DNA from: Inia geoffrensis
Lineage: Eukaryota; Chordata; Mammalia; Artiodactyla; Iniidae
Length of the DNA stretch: 64,000 nt
Direction: 5' to 3'
NCBI GenBank assembly: GCA_036417435.1
Contig: CM070910.1
Location: forward strand, 81,142,784-81,206,783
In this document: one piece after another, positions 34,848-48,732 of the stretch
Position numbering within the stretch: the stretch's first letter is position 1
Layout: every line of letters begins with the position of its first letter
Notes under the pieces: model-generated
Told to the model about the DNA's origin: nothing
Database searches by the model: none
The model's input: the letters and a program-made list of their open reading frames with translations, nothing else
Made by a program: the position numbers and the translations under genes

Positions 34848-36583
34848 GAATTCTTCTTCCTGTAGGGAAATCATCGTTCAGTGTGCCCGTCCAAACACAT
34901 CGAGTTAGCCGCTCATTGGTTCTCCTTATTCCTGTTCATCTCCCACGGAAATTACAAACCGTGCCAAACAAGAGGTCAAAGGCACTGACTCTCCAAGTGG
35001 AGAGAATGTTAATATCGCATCTGGAACGGCAAACTCCAGTATCACGGGGCGAAAATGGCGATGAGATTTAGAAATTTTGCCTGACCACTTCGTGGACCAT
35101 ATTCTGGGGTTTCCATCCATATTTTAGCTGAAGGATAAATCCCTTAAACGTGGAGATTTGGGACCCGTGGAATGGGAACCATGCACCATTACCTCAAAGG
35201 GTCTGCATTCCCTCACCAATAGTATCATCACCAAGTGTCCAGTCTTATCTCTCCAACAGCTGTGGATGTAGAGGTGGTAAATCCTAGATTCCTCACAAGC
35301 CCTGAAGGACTTATTTAAAAATTTCTCTCTATTTCACAGTCCTTGTGTTTTCTTTTTCAAATTTATTTTTTTTAGGGGATTTAGCTTATTTACACTGCTG
35401 TGTGTATGCTGCTGTACACAAATGATTTTCTTATGGAGACCTATAAACGTATGGGTTTTAAGTTTATTCATAGTCAGGAATATTCCTAGGTTTTTAATAC
35501 GGGGTGTTGAGTCCATTTGGTTGAGCAAGGAGTAGGTCTTGTCTAATATATATTTGGCTTATGGAATGGTATCTGTCCTAATGTCATCCTCTGGTTCTAT
35601 GCAGCCTCCCCACTCTCCTTTCCCCTTAAGCTAGCATAAGTTTCTTTTGTAAATGTGAGACTCTGTTGTGTTTTGTAATGCAGTTCATGCGTAGCCGTGT
35701 TTACATTCCCGGTATTAGTGATATCTTATGATGTTTCTTTTTCTGTTTGCCTTGTTTCACTCAGAATCATCTTAACGAAATCCACTCATTATGCTGCTAC
35801 TGGTCTGTTGCCATTGATTTCATTGTTGAGTGATATTTCATTGTAGGGATGTACCACAACTTCTATATCCATTTTTCTCTTTCTGGGTTCTTGAAGTTGT
35901 ACCATAGTCAAGGTTCCTGTACACAGAGCAGCCCTAAACTTTGGTGTGGCTGTGTCTTTTTCATTTAAATTTTCCGAATCTAAAGCTCCGTAAGTGGAAG
36001 TGACCTAGGCTCTCTAGCTTGGTTTTTTCTTTGTTCCAGGAAACACCATCCACTTCTCCAGAGTGGCTGTTGGCAATTTACATCCCACGCATCAGCATAA
36101 CAAGGCTGCTGGTTCTCCATGGCCTGTCCTGCCTCGCTGGATTTTACACTTTTTTCGGAGGGCCCTTTTGATTGGTGTTAAGTGATACTTCATTGTAGTG
36201 CGGATTTCCATTGCAGGCTTGCTTGGTTGGCCAAAAAGGGCGTGTGCGTTTTTTCCTGAATATATTCAGGAAAAAACGCATACGCCCTTTTTGGCCAAGT
36301 GCATCACTGACGTACTGCTGCCTCTTTTCCTACGATTTCAGAGCAATTCTTATCTACCACCTGATATCTGGTTTCTGCAATTCTGCTTCGCGTTCAAGTC
36401 CTCTTCACAGCCTTCCTTCAATAAATTTTTGGATGATAGGCGTCATTTGGAACTCTGCAGGATTGTAAGTTACAGTGCCAAAAGTCTCCTTTTCTCAACT
36501 CGCTTTCTTGTGAGCTGACCGCAAACCCGAAGAATTGATTCAGGCCCTAATCTCGTTCCCGTATGGCACGCTAAGCCTTTGGT
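34848..36583 (+). repeat. Satellite monomer m18 (1,736 bp), holds the HOR 1/HOR 2 junction
   Basis: The HOR junction lies at 36118/36119, upstream of palindrome 36227-36298 (one mismatch, same as 4988-5059). Marked by TTTATTTTTTTTAGGGG and AGTATCATCACC. Confidence 0.93.
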
Positions 36584-38319
36584 GAATTCTTCTTCCTGTA
36601 GAGAAATCAGAGTTCAATGTGCCTGTCCAAACACATCGAGTTAGCCGCTCATTGGTTCTCCTTATTCCTGTTAATCTTCCACCGAAATTGCAAAGTGTGC
36701 TAAACAAGAGGTCAAAGGCACTGACTCTCCAAGTGGGGAGAACGTTAATATCGCATCTGGAACTGCCAACTCCATTATCACGGGGCGAAAATGGCGATGA
36801 GTTTTAGAAATTTTGCCTGATCACTTCGTGGACCATATTCTGGGTTTTCCATGCATATTTTACCTAAAGGATAAATCCCTGAAACGTGGAGATTTGGGAA
36901 CCGTGGAATTGGAACCATGCACCATTACCTCAAACGGTCTGCATTCCCTCACCAATAGTATCAGCCCCAAGTGTCCAGTCTTATCTCTCACACAGCTGTG
37001 GATGTACAGGTGGTAAATCCAATAATCCTTACAAGCCCTGAAGGAATTATTTAAGAATTTCTCTCTATTTCACAGTCCTTGTGTTTTCTTTTTCAAATTT
37101 ATTTTTATAAGGGGATTTTGCTTATTTACACTGCTGTGCGTATGCTGCTGTATACAAATGATTTTCTTATGGAGACCTATAAATGTATAGGTTTTAAGTT
37201 TATTCATAGTCAGGTATATTCCTAGGTTTTGAATACGGGGTGTTGAGTCCATTTGGTTGAACAAGGAGTAGGTCTTGTCTAATATATATTTGGCTTATGG
37301 AATGGTATCTGTCCTAATGTCAACCTCTGGTTCTATGCAGACTCCCCACTCTCCTTTCCCCTTAAGCAAGCATACGTTTCTTTTGTAAATGTGAGTCTCT
37401 GTTGTGTTTTCTAATGCAGTTCATGCATAGCCGTGTTTACACTCCTGGTATTAGTGATATCTGATGATGTTTCTTTTTCTGTGTGCCTTATTTCACTTAG
37501 AATCATCGTAACTAAATCCACTCATTATGCTGCTACTGGTCTGTTGCCATTGATTTCATTGTTGAGTGATATTCCATTGTAGGGATGTACCACAACTTCT
37601 ATATCCATTTTTCTCTTTCTGGGCTATTGAAGTTCTACCATAGTCAAGGTTCCCGTACACAGAGCAGCCCCAAACTTTGGTGTGGCTGTGTCTTTTTCAA
37701 TTAAATTTTCCGAATCTATTGCACCAAAACTGGAAGTGACCTAGGCTCTCTAGCTTGTTTTTTCCTTTGTTCCTGTTAACACCATCCACTTCTCCAGAGT
37801 GGATTTTGGCACTTTACATTCCGCCCATCAGCATAACAAGGCTGCAGGTTCTCCATGGCCTGTCCTGCCTCTCTGGATTTTACACTTTTTCCGGACGGCC
37901 CTTTTGATGGGTGGGAAGTGAGACTTCATTGTAGTGTTGATTTCCATTGCAGGCCTTCTTGGTTGGCCAAAAAGGGCGTATGCGTTTTTTCCTGAATATA
38001 TTCAGGAAAAAACGCATACGCCCTTTTTGTCCAAGTACATAACTGTCGAACTGCTGCCTCTTTTCCTCCGCTTTCAGAGCAATTCTTATCTACCACCTGA
38101 TATCTGGTTTCTGCAATTCTGCGTCGCGTTCAAGTCCTCTTCACAGCCTTTCTTCAATAAATTTTTGGATGATAGGGGTCATTTGGAACTCTGCAGGATT
38201 GTGAGTTACAGTGCCAAAAGTCTCCTTTTCTCAACTCGCTTTCTTGTCAGCTGACCGCAAACCCGAAGAATTGCTTCAGGCCCTAATCTCGTTCCGGTAT
38301 GGCACGCTGAGCCTTTGGT
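36584..38319 (+). repeat. Satellite monomer m1' (1,736 bp)
   Basis: Copy of m1 with no difference seen. Palindrome 37963-38034. Confidence 0.93.
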
Positions 38320-40052
38320 GAATTCTTCTTCCTGTTGGGAAATCAGAGTTCAATGTGCCTGTCCAAACACATCGAGTTAGCCGCTCATTGGTTCTCATTC
38401 CTGTTCATCTTCCACGGAAATTGCAAACTGTGCCAAACAAGAGGTCAAAGGCACTGACTCTCCAAGTGGGGAGAACGTTAATATCACATCTGGAACGGCA
38501 AACTCCATTATCACGGTGCGAAAATGGCGATGAGTTTTAGAAATTTTGCCTGATCACTTCGTGGACCATATTCTGGGTTTTCCATGCATATTTTTGCTGA
38601 AGGATAAATCCCTGAAACGTGGAGATTTGGGACCCGTGGAAATGGAACCATGCACCATTACCTCAAACGGTCTGCATTCCCTCACCAATAGTATCAGCCC
38701 CAAGTGTCCAGTCTTATCTCTCACACAGCTGTGGATGTAGAGGTGGTAAATCCAAGATTTCTCGCAAGACCTCAAGGACTTATTTAAGAATTTCTCTCTA
38801 TTTCACAGTCCTTGTGTTTTCTTTTTCAAATTTATTTTTATAAGGGGATTTTGCTTATTTACACTGCTGTGTGTACGCCGCTGTACACAAATGATTTTCT
38901 TATGGAGACCTATAAATGTATGGGTTTTAAGTTTTTTCATACTCAGCTATATTCCTAGGTTTTGAATACGGGGTGTTAAGCCCATTTGGTTGAGCAAGGA
39001 GTAGGTCTTGTCTAATATATATTTGGCTTATGGAATGGTATCTGTCCTAATGTCAACCTCTGGTTCTATACAGCCTCCCCACTCCCCTTTCCCCTTAAGC
39101 AAGCATAAGTTTCTTTTGTAAATGTGAGACTCCGTTTTGTTTTGTAATGCAGTTCATGAGTAGCCGTGTTTACATTCCCGGTATTAGTGATATCTTATGA
39201 TGTTTCTTTTTCTGTGTGCCTTATTTCACTTAGAATCCTCGTAACTAAATCCACTCATTATGCTGCTACTGGTCTGTGGCCATTGATTTCATTGTTGAGT
39301 GATATTCCATTGTAGGGATGTACCACAACTTCTATATCCATGTTTCTCTTTCTGGGCTATTGAAGTTGTACCATAGTCAAGGTTCCCGTACACAGAACAG
39401 CCCCAAACTTTGGTGTGGCTGTGTCTTTTTCTTTTAAATTATCCGAATCTATAGCACCATAACTGGAAGTGCCCTAGGCTCTCTAGCTTGGTTTTTTCTT
39501 TGTTCCAGGAAACACCATCCACTTCTCCAGTGTGGCTGTTGGCAATTTACAACCCGCCCATTAGCATAACAAGGCTGACGGTTCTGAATGGCCTGTCCTG
39601 CCTCGCTGGATTTTACACTTTTTTCGGACGGCCCTTTTGATTGGTGTGAAGTGAGACTTCATTGTAGTGCGGATTTCCATTGCAGGCTTGCTTGGTTGGC
39701 CAAAAAGGGCGTATGCGTTTTTTCCTGAATATATTCAGGAAAAAACGTATACGCGCTTTTTGGCCAAGTGCATCACTGTCGAACTGCTGCCTCTTTTCCT
39801 ACGCTTTCAGAGCAATTCTTATCTACCATCTGATATCTGGTTTCTGCAATTCTGCGTCACGTTCAAGTCCTCTTCACAGCCTTCCTTCAATAAATTTTTG
39901 GATGATAGGCGTCATTTGGAACTCTGCAGGATTGTGAGTTACAGTGCCAAAAGTCTCCTTTTCTCAACTCGCTTTCTTGTGAGCTGACCGCAAACCCGAA
40001 GAATTGATTCAGGCCCTAATCTCGTTCCCGTATGGCACGCTGAGCCTTTGGT
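38320..40052 (+). repeat. Satellite monomer m2' (1,733 bp)
   Basis: Retains the 3-bp deletion near 38396. Palindrome 39696-39767. Confidence 0.93.
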
Positions 40053-41788
40053 GAATTCTTCTTCCTGTGGGGAAATCAGAGTTCAATGTGCCTGTCCAAA
40101 CACATCGAGTTAGCCGCTCATTGGTTCTCCTTATTCCTGTTAATCTTCCACCGAAATTGCAAAGTGTGCTAAACAAGAGGTCAAAGGCACTGACTCTCCA
40201 AGTGGGGAGAACGTTAATATCGCATCTGGAACTGCCAACTCCATTATCACGGGGCGAAAATGGCGATGAGTTTTAGAAATTTTGCCTGATCACTTGGTGG
40301 ACCATATTCTGGGTTTTCCATGCATATTTTACCTAAAGGATAAATCCCTGAAACGTGGAGATTTGGGAACCGTGGAATTGGAACCATGCACCATTACCTC
40401 AAACGGTCTGCATTCCCTCACCAATAGTATCAGCCCCAAGTGTCCAGTCTTATCTCTCACACAGCTGTGGATGTACAGGTGGTAAATCCAATATTCCTTA
40501 CAAGCACTGAAGGACTTATTTAAGAATTTCTCTCTATTTCACAGTCCTTGTGTTTTCTTTTTCAAATTTATTTTTATAAGGGGATTTTGCTTATTTACAC
40601 TGCTGTGTGTATGCTGCTGTATACAAATGATTTTCTTATGGAGACCTATAAACGTATGGGTTTTAAGTTTATTCATAGTCAGGTATATTCCTAGGTTTTG
40701 AATACGGGGTGTTGAGTCCATTTGGTTGAGCAAGGAGTAGGTCTTGTCTAATATATATTTGGCTTATGGAATGGTATCTGTCCTAATGTCAACCTCTGGT
40801 TCTATGCAGACTCCCCACTCTCCTTTCCCCTTAAGCAAGCATACGTTTCTTTTGTAAATGTGAGTCTCTGTTGTGTTTTCTAATGCAGTTCATGCATAGC
40901 CGTGTTTACACTCCTGGTATTAGTGATATCTGATGATGTTTCTTTTTCTGTGTGCCTTATTTCACTTAGAATCATCGTTACTAAATCCACTCATTATGCT
41001 GCTACTGGTCTGTTGCCATTGATTTCATTGTTGAGTGATATTCCATTGTAGGGATGTACCACAACTTCTATATCCATTTTTCTCTTTCTGGGCTATTGAA
41101 GTTCTACCATAGTCAAGGTTCCCGTACACAGAGCAGCCCCAAACTTTGGTGTGGCTGTGTCTTTTTCAATTAAATTTTCCGAATCTATTGCACCAAAATT
41201 GGAAGTGACCTAGGCTCTCTAGCTTGTTTTTTTCTTTGTTCCTGTTAACACCATCCACTTCTCCAGAGTGGATTTTGGCACTTTACATTCCGCCCATCAG
41301 CATAACAAGGCTGCAGGTTCTCCATGGCCTGTCCTGCCTCTCTGGATTTTACACTTTTTCCGGACGGCCCTTTTGATCGGTGGGAAGTGAGACTTCATTG
41401 TAGTGTTGATTTCCATTGCAGGCCTTCTTGGTTGGCCAAAAAGGGCGTATGTGTTTTTTCCTGAATATATTCAGGAAAAAACGCATACGCCCTTTTTGTC
41501 CAAGTGCATCACTGTCGAACTGCTGCCTCTTTTCCTCCGCTTTCAGATCAATTCTTATCTACCACCTGATATCTGGTTTCCGCAATTCTGCGTCACGTTC
41601 AAGTCCTCTTCACAGGCATCATTCAATAAATTTTTGGATGATAGGCGTCATTTGGAACTCTGCAGGATTGTGAGTTACAGTGCCAAAAATCTCCATTTCT
41701 CAACTCGCTTTCTCGTGAGCTGACCGCAAAGCTGAAGAATTGCCTCAGGCCCTAATCTCGTTCCGGTATGGCACGCTGAGCCTTTGGT
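40053..41788 (+). repeat. Satellite monomer m3' (1,736 bp)
   Basis: Copy of m3. Palindrome 41432-41503. Confidence 0.93.
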
Positions 41789-43524
41789 GAATTCTTCTTC
41801 CTGTAGGGAAATCAGAGTTCAATGTGCCCGTCCAAACACATCGAGTTAGCCGCTCATTGGTTCTCCTTATTCCTGTTCATCTCCCACGGAAATTACAAAC
41901 CGTGCCAAACAAGAGGTCAAAGGCACTGACTCTCCAAGTGGAGAGAATGTTAATATCGCATGTGGAACGGCAAACTCCAGTATCACGGGGCGAAAATGGC
42001 GATGAGTTTTAGAAATTTTGCCTGATCACTTCGTGGACCATATTCTGGGCTTTCCATGCATATTTTAGCTGAAGGATAAATCCCTTAAACGTGGAGATAT
42101 GGGACCCGTGGAATGCGAACCATGCACCATTACCTCAAAGGGTCTGCATTCCCTCACCAATAGTATCAGCCCCAAGTGTCCAGTCTTATCTCTCCCACAG
42201 CTGTGGATGTAGAGGTGGTAAATCCAATATTCCTTACAAGCCCTGAAGGACTTATTTAAGAATTTCTCTCTATTTCACAGTCCTTGTATTTTCTTTTTCA
42301 AATTTATTTTTATAAGGGGATTTTGCTTATTTACACTGCTGTGTGTACGCCGCTGTACACAAATGATTTTCTTATGGAGACCTATAAATGTATGGGTTTT
42401 AAGTTTTTTCATACTCAGCTATATTCCTAGGTTTTGAATACGGGGTGTTAAGTCCATTTGGTTGAGCAAGGAGTAGGTCTTGTCTAATATATATTTGGCT
42501 TATGGAATGGTATCTGTCCTAATGTCAACCTCTGGTTCTATACAGCCTCCCCACTCCCCTTTCCCCTTAAGCAAGCATAAGTTTCTTTTGTAAATGTGAG
42601 ACTCCGTTTTGTTTTGTAATGCAGTTCATGAGTAGCCGTGTTTACATTCCCGGTATTAGTGATATCTTATGATGTTTCTTTTTCTGTGTGCCTTATTTCA
42701 CTTAGAATCCTCGTAACTAAATCCACTCATTATGCTGCTACTGGTCTGTGGCCATTGATTTCATTGTTGAGTGATATTCCATTGTAGGGATGTACCACAA
42801 CTTCTATATCCAGTTTTCTCTTTCTGGGCTATTGAAGTTGTACCATAGTCAAGGTTCCCGTACACAGAGCAGCCCCAAACTTTGGTGTGGCTGTGTCTTT
42901 TTCATTTAAATTTTCCGAATCTATAGCACCATAAGTGGAAGTGCCCTAGGCTCTCTAGCGTGGTTTTTTCTTTGTTCCAGAAAAAAACATCCACGTCTCC
43001 AGAGTGGCTGTTGGCAATTTACATCCTGCCCATCAGCATAACAATGATGACGGTTCTGAATGGCCTGTCCTGCCTCGCTGGATTTTACACTTTTTTCGGA
43101 CGGCTCTTTTTATCGGTGCAAAGTGAGACTTCATTGTAGTGCGGATTTCCATTGCAGGCTTGCATGGTTGGCCAAAAAGTGTGTATGTGTTTTTTCCTGA
43201 ATATATTCAGGAAAAAATGTATACGCGCTTTTTGGCCAAGTGCATCACTGTCGAACTGCTGCCACTTTTCCTAGGCTTTCAGAGCAATTCTTATCTACCA
43301 ACTGATATCTGGTTTCTGCAATTCTGCGTCGAGTTCAAGTCCTCTTCCCAGCCTTCCTTCAATAAATTTTTGGATGATAGGCGTCATTTGGAACTGTGCA
43401 GGATTGTGAGTTACAGTGCCAAAAATCTCCTTTTCTCAACTCGCTTTCTTGTGAGCTGACCGCAAACCCGAAGAATTGCTTCAGGCCCTAATCTCGTTCC
43501 GGTATGGCACGCTGAGCCTTTGGT
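41789..43524 (+). repeat. Satellite monomer m4' (1,736 bp)
   Basis: Copy of m4, with the same five-mismatch palindrome at 43168-43239. Confidence 0.93.
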
Positions 43525-45260
43525 GAATTCTTCTTCCTGTAGGGAAATCAGAGTTCAATGTGCCTGTCCAAACACATCGAGTTAGCCGCTCATTGGTTCT
43601 CCTTATTCCTGTTCATCTTCCACGGAAATTGCAAACTGTGCCAAACAAGAGGTCAAAGGCAGTGACTCTCCAAGTGGGGAGAACGTTAATATCGCATCTG
43701 GAACGGCAAACTCCATTATCACGGGGCGAAAAAGGCGATGAGTTTTAGAAATTTTGCCTGATCACTTCGTGGACCACATTCGGGGTTTTCCATGCATATT
43801 TTAGCTGAAGGATAAATCCCTGGAACGTGGAGATTTGGGACCCGTGGAATTGGAACCATGCACCATTACCTCAAACGGTCTGCATTCCCTCACCAATAGT
43901 ATCAGCCCCAAGTGTCCAGTCTTATCTCTCACACAGCTGTGGATGTACAGGTGGTAAATCCAATATTCCTTACAAGCCCTGAAGGACTTATTTAAGAATT
44001 TCTCTCTATTTCACAGTCCTTGTGTTTTCTTTTTCAAATTTATTTTTATAACGGGATTTTGCTTATTTACACTGCTGTGCGTATGCTGCTGTATACAAAT
44101 GATTTTCTTATGGAGACCTATAAATGTATGGGTTTTAAGTTTATTCATAGTCAGGTATATTCCTAGGTTTTGAATACGGGGTGTTGAGTCCATTTGGTTG
44201 AACAAGGAGTAGGTCTTGTCTAATATATATTTGGCTTATGGAATGGTATCTGTCCTAATGTCAACCTCTGGTTCTATGCAGACTCCCCACTCTCCTTTCC
44301 CCTTAAGCAAGCATACGTTTCTTTTGTAAATGTGAGTCTCTGTTGTGTTTTCTAATGCAGTTCATGCATAGCCGTGTTTACACTCCTGGTATTAGTGATA
44401 TCTGATGATGTTTCTTTTTCTGTGTGCCTTATTTCACTTAGAATCATCGTAACTAAATCCACTCATTATGCTGCTACTGGTCTGTTGCCATTGATTTCAT
44501 TGTTGAGTGATATTCCATTGTAGGGATGTACCACAACTTCTATATCCATTTTTCTCTTTCTGGGCTATTGAAGTTCTACCATAGTCAAGGTTCCCGTACA
44601 CAGAGCAGCCCCAAACTTTGGTGTGGCTGTGTCTTTTTCAATTAAATTTTCCGAATCTATTGCACCAAACCTGGAAGTGACCTAGGCTCTCTAGCTTGTT
44701 TTTTCCTTTGTTCCTGTTAACACCATCCACTTCTCCAGAGTGGATTTTGGCACTTTACATTCCGCCCATCAGCATAACAAGGCTGCAGGTTCTCCATGGC
44801 CTGTCCTGCCTCTCTGGATTTTACACTTTTTCCGGACGGCCCTTTTGATGGGTGGGAAGTGAGACTTCATTGTAGTGTTGATTTCCATTGCAGGCCTTCT
44901 TGGTTGGCCAAAAAGGGCGTATGCGTTTTTTCCTGAATATATTCAGGAAAAAACGCATATGCCCTTTTTGTCCAAGTACATCACTGTCGAACTGCTGCCT
45001 CTTTTCCTCCGCTTTCAGAGCAATTCTTATCTACCACCTGATATCTGGTTTCTGCAATTCTGCGTCGCGTTCAAGTCCTCTTCACAGCCTTTCTTCAATA
45101 AATTTTTGGATGATAGGGGTCATTTGGAACTCTGCAGGATTGTGAGTTACAGTGCCAAAAGTCTCCTTTTCTCAACTCGCTTTCTTGTGAGCTGACCGCA
45201 AACCCGAAGAATTGCTTCAGGCCCTAATCTCGTTCCGGTATGGCACGCTGAGCCTTTGGT
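43525..45260 (+). repeat. Satellite monomer m5' (1,736 bp)
   Basis: Copy of m5. Palindrome 44904-44975. Confidence 0.93.
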
Positions 45261-46996
45261 GAATTCTTCTTCCTGTTGGGAAATCAGAGTTCAATGTGCC
45301 TGTCCAAACACATCGAGTTAGCCGCTCATTGGTTCTCCTTATTCCTGTTCATCTTCCACGGAAATTGCAAACTGTGCCAAACAAGAGGTCAAAGGCACTG
45401 ACTCTCCAAGTGGGGAGAACGTTAATATCGCATCTGGAACGGCAAACTCCATTATCACGGTGCGAAAATGGCGATGAGTTTTAGAAATTTTGCCTGATCA
45501 CTTCGTGGACCATATTCTGGGTTTTCCATGCATATTTTTGCTGAAGGATAAATCCCTGAAACGTGGAGATTTGGGACCCGTGGAAATGGAACCATGCACC
45601 ATTACCTCAAACGGTCTGCATTCCCTCACCAATAGTATCAGCCCCAAGTATCCAGTCTTATCTCTCACACAGCTGTGGATGTAGAGGTGGTAAATCCAAG
45701 ATTTCTCGCAAGACCTCAAGGACTTATTTAAGAATTTCTCTCTATTTCACAGTCCTTGTGTTTTCTTTTTCAAATTTATTTTTATAAGGGGATTTTGCTT
45801 ATTTACACTGCTGTGTGTACGCCGCTGTACACAAATGATTTTCTTATGGAGACCTATAAATGTATGGGTTTTAAGTTTTTTCATACTCAGCTATATTCCT
45901 AGGTTTTGAATACGGGGTGTTAAGCCCATTTGGTTGAGCAAGGAGTAGCTCTTGTCTAATATATATTTGGCTTATGGAATGGTATCTGTCCTAATGTCAA
46001 CCTCTGGTTCTATACAGCCTCCCCACTCCCCTTTCCCCTTAAGCAAGCATAAGTTTCTTTTGTAAATGTGAGACTCCGTTTTGTTTTGTAATGCAGTTCA
46101 TGAGTAGCCGTGTTTACATTCCCGGTATTAGTGATATCTTATGATGTTTCTTTTTCTGTGTGCCTTATTTCACTTAGAATCCTCGTAACTAAATCCACTC
46201 ATTATGCTGCTACTGGTCTGTGGCCATTGATTTCATTGTTGAGTGATATTCCATTGTAGGGATGTACCACAACTTCTATATCCATGTTTCTCTTTCTGGG
46301 CTATTGAAGTTCTACCATAGTCAAGGTTCCCGTACACAGAGCAGCCCCAAACTTTGGTGTGGCTGTGTCTTTTTCTTTTAAATTTTCCGAATCTATAGCA
46401 CCATAAGTGGAAGTGCCCTAGGCTCTCTAGCTTGGTTTTTTCTTTGTTCCAGGAAACACCATCCACTTCTCCAGTGTGGCTGTTGGCAATTTACAACCCG
46501 CCCATTAGCATAACAAGGCTGACGGTTCTGAATGGCCTGTCCTGCCTCGCTGGATTTTACACTTTTTTCGGACGGCCCTTTTGATTGGTGCGAAGTGAGA
46601 CTTCATTGTAGTGCGGATTTCCATTGCAGGCTTGCTTGGTTGGCCAAAAAGGGCGTATGCGTTTTTTCCTGAATATATTCAGGAAAAAACGTATACGCGC
46701 TTTTTGGCCAAGTGCATCACTGTTGAACTGCTGCCTCTTTTCCTACGCTTTCAGAGCAATTCTTATCTACCATCTGATATCTGGTTTCTGCAATTCTGCG
46801 TCACGTTCAAGTCCTCTTCACAGCCTTCCTTCAATAAATTTTTGGATGATAGGCGTCATTTGGAACTCTGCAGGATTGTGAGTTACAGTGCCAAAAGTCT
46901 CCTTTTCTCAACTCGCTTTCTTGTGAGCTGACCGCAAACCCGAAGAATTGATTCAGGCCCTAATCTCGTTCCCGTATGGCACGCTGAGCCTTTGGT
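45261..46996 (+). repeat. Satellite monomer m6' (1,736 bp)
   Basis: Keeps g at 45464 (CpG), where m6 has a. Palindrome 46640-46711. Confidence 0.93.
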
Positions 46997-48732
46997 GAAT
47001 TCTTCTTCATGTAGAGAAATCAGAGTTCAATGTGCCTGTCCAAACACATCGAGTTAGCCGCTCATTGGTTCTCCTTATTCCTGTTAATCTTCCACCGAAA
47101 TTGCAAAGTGTGCTAAACAAGAGGTCAAAGGCACTGACTCTCCAAGTGGGGAGAACGTTAATATCGCATCTGGAACTGCCAACTCCATTATCACGGGGCG
47201 AAAATGGTGATGAGTTTTAGAAATTTTGCCTGATCACTTCGTGGACCATATTCTGGGTTTTCCATGCATATTTTACCTAAAGGATAAATCCCTGAAACGT
47301 GGACATTTGGGAACCGTGGAATTGGAACCATGCACCATTACCTCAAACGGTCTGCATTCCCTCACCAATAGTATCAGCCCCAAGTGTCCAGTCTTATCTC
47401 TCACACAGCTGTGGATATACAGGTGGTAAATCCAATATTCCTTACAAGCACTGAAGGACTTATTTAAGAATTTCTCTCTATTTCACAGTCCTTGTGTTTT
47501 CTTTTTCAAATTTATTTTTATAAGGGGATTTTGCTTATTTACACTGCTGTGTGTATGCTGCTGTATACAAATGATTTTCTTATGGAGACCTATAAACGTA
47601 TGGGTTTTAAGTTTATTCATAGTCAGGTATATTCCTAGGTTTTGAATACGGGGTGTTGAGTCCATTTGGTTGAGCAAGGAGTAGGTCTTGTCTAATATAT
47701 ATTTGGCTTATGGAATGGTATCTGTCCTAATGTCAACCTCTGGTTCTATGCAGACTCCCCACTCTCCTTTCCCCTTAAGCAAGCATACGTTTCTTTTGTA
47801 AATGTGAGTCTCTGTTGTGTTTTCTAATGCAGTTCATGCATAGCCGTGTTTACACTCCTGGTATTAGTGATATCTGATGATGTTTCTTTTTCTGTGTGCC
47901 TTATTTCACTTAGAATCATCGTAACTAAATCCACTCATTATGCTGCTACTGGTCTGTTGCCATTGATTTCATTGTTGAGTGATATTCCATTGTAGGGATG
48001 TACCACAACTTCTATATCCATTTTTCTCTTTCTGGGCTATTGAAGTTCTACCATAGTCAAGGTTCCCGTACACAGAGCAGCCCCAAAATTTGGTGTGGCT
48101 GTGTCTTTTTCAATTAAATTTTCCGAATCTATTGCACCAAAAGTGGAAGTGACCTAGGCTCTCTAGCTTGTTTTTTTCTTTGTTCCTGTTAACACCATCC
48201 ACTTCTCCAGAGTGGATTTTGGCACTTTACATTCCGCCCATCAGCATAACAAGGCTGCAGGTTCTCCATGGCCAGTCCTGCCTCTCTGGATTTTACACTT
48301 TTTCCGGACGGCCCTTTTGATCGGTGGGAAGTGAGACTTCACTGTAGTGTTGATTTCCATTGCAGGCCTTCTTGGTTGGCCAAAAAGGGCGTATGTGTTT
48401 TTTCCTGAATATATTCAGGAAAAAACGCATACGCCCTTTTTGTCCAAGTGCATCACTGTCGAACTGCTGCCTCTTTTCCTCCGCTTTCAGATCAATTCTT
48501 ATCTACCACCTGATATCTGGTTTCCGCAATTCTGCGTCGCGTTCAAGTCCTCTTCACAGGCATCATTCAATAAATTTTTGGATGATAGGCGTCATTTGGA
48601 ACTCTGCAGGATTGTGAGTTACAGTGCCAAAAATCTCCATTTCTCAACTCGCTTTCTCGTGAGCTGACCGCAAAGCTGAAGAATTGCCTCAGGCCCTAAT
48701 CTCGTTCCGGTATGGCACGCTGAGCCTTTGGT
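46997..48732 (+). repeat. Satellite monomer m7' (1,736 bp)
   Basis: Copy of m7. Palindrome 48376-48447. Confidence 0.93.

Larger units (their letters stand above)
4880..36118 (+). repeat. Higher-order repeat copy 1, complete, 18 monomers, 31,239 bp
   Basis: Every marker from 4880 onward recurs exactly 31,239 bp later. Going left, near-identity stops at 4878-4879 against 36117-36118 (GAA against CCA after GGTTCT). The unit holds 18 distinguishable monomers (m1-m18). Diagnostic length variants are a 3-bp loss in m2 near 7157, an extra T in m15 near 30668 and a 4-bp loss in m16 near 32006. The boundary is simply where copies 1 and 2 begin to agree, so it marks an exchange point and not a functional start. 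Confidence 0.93.
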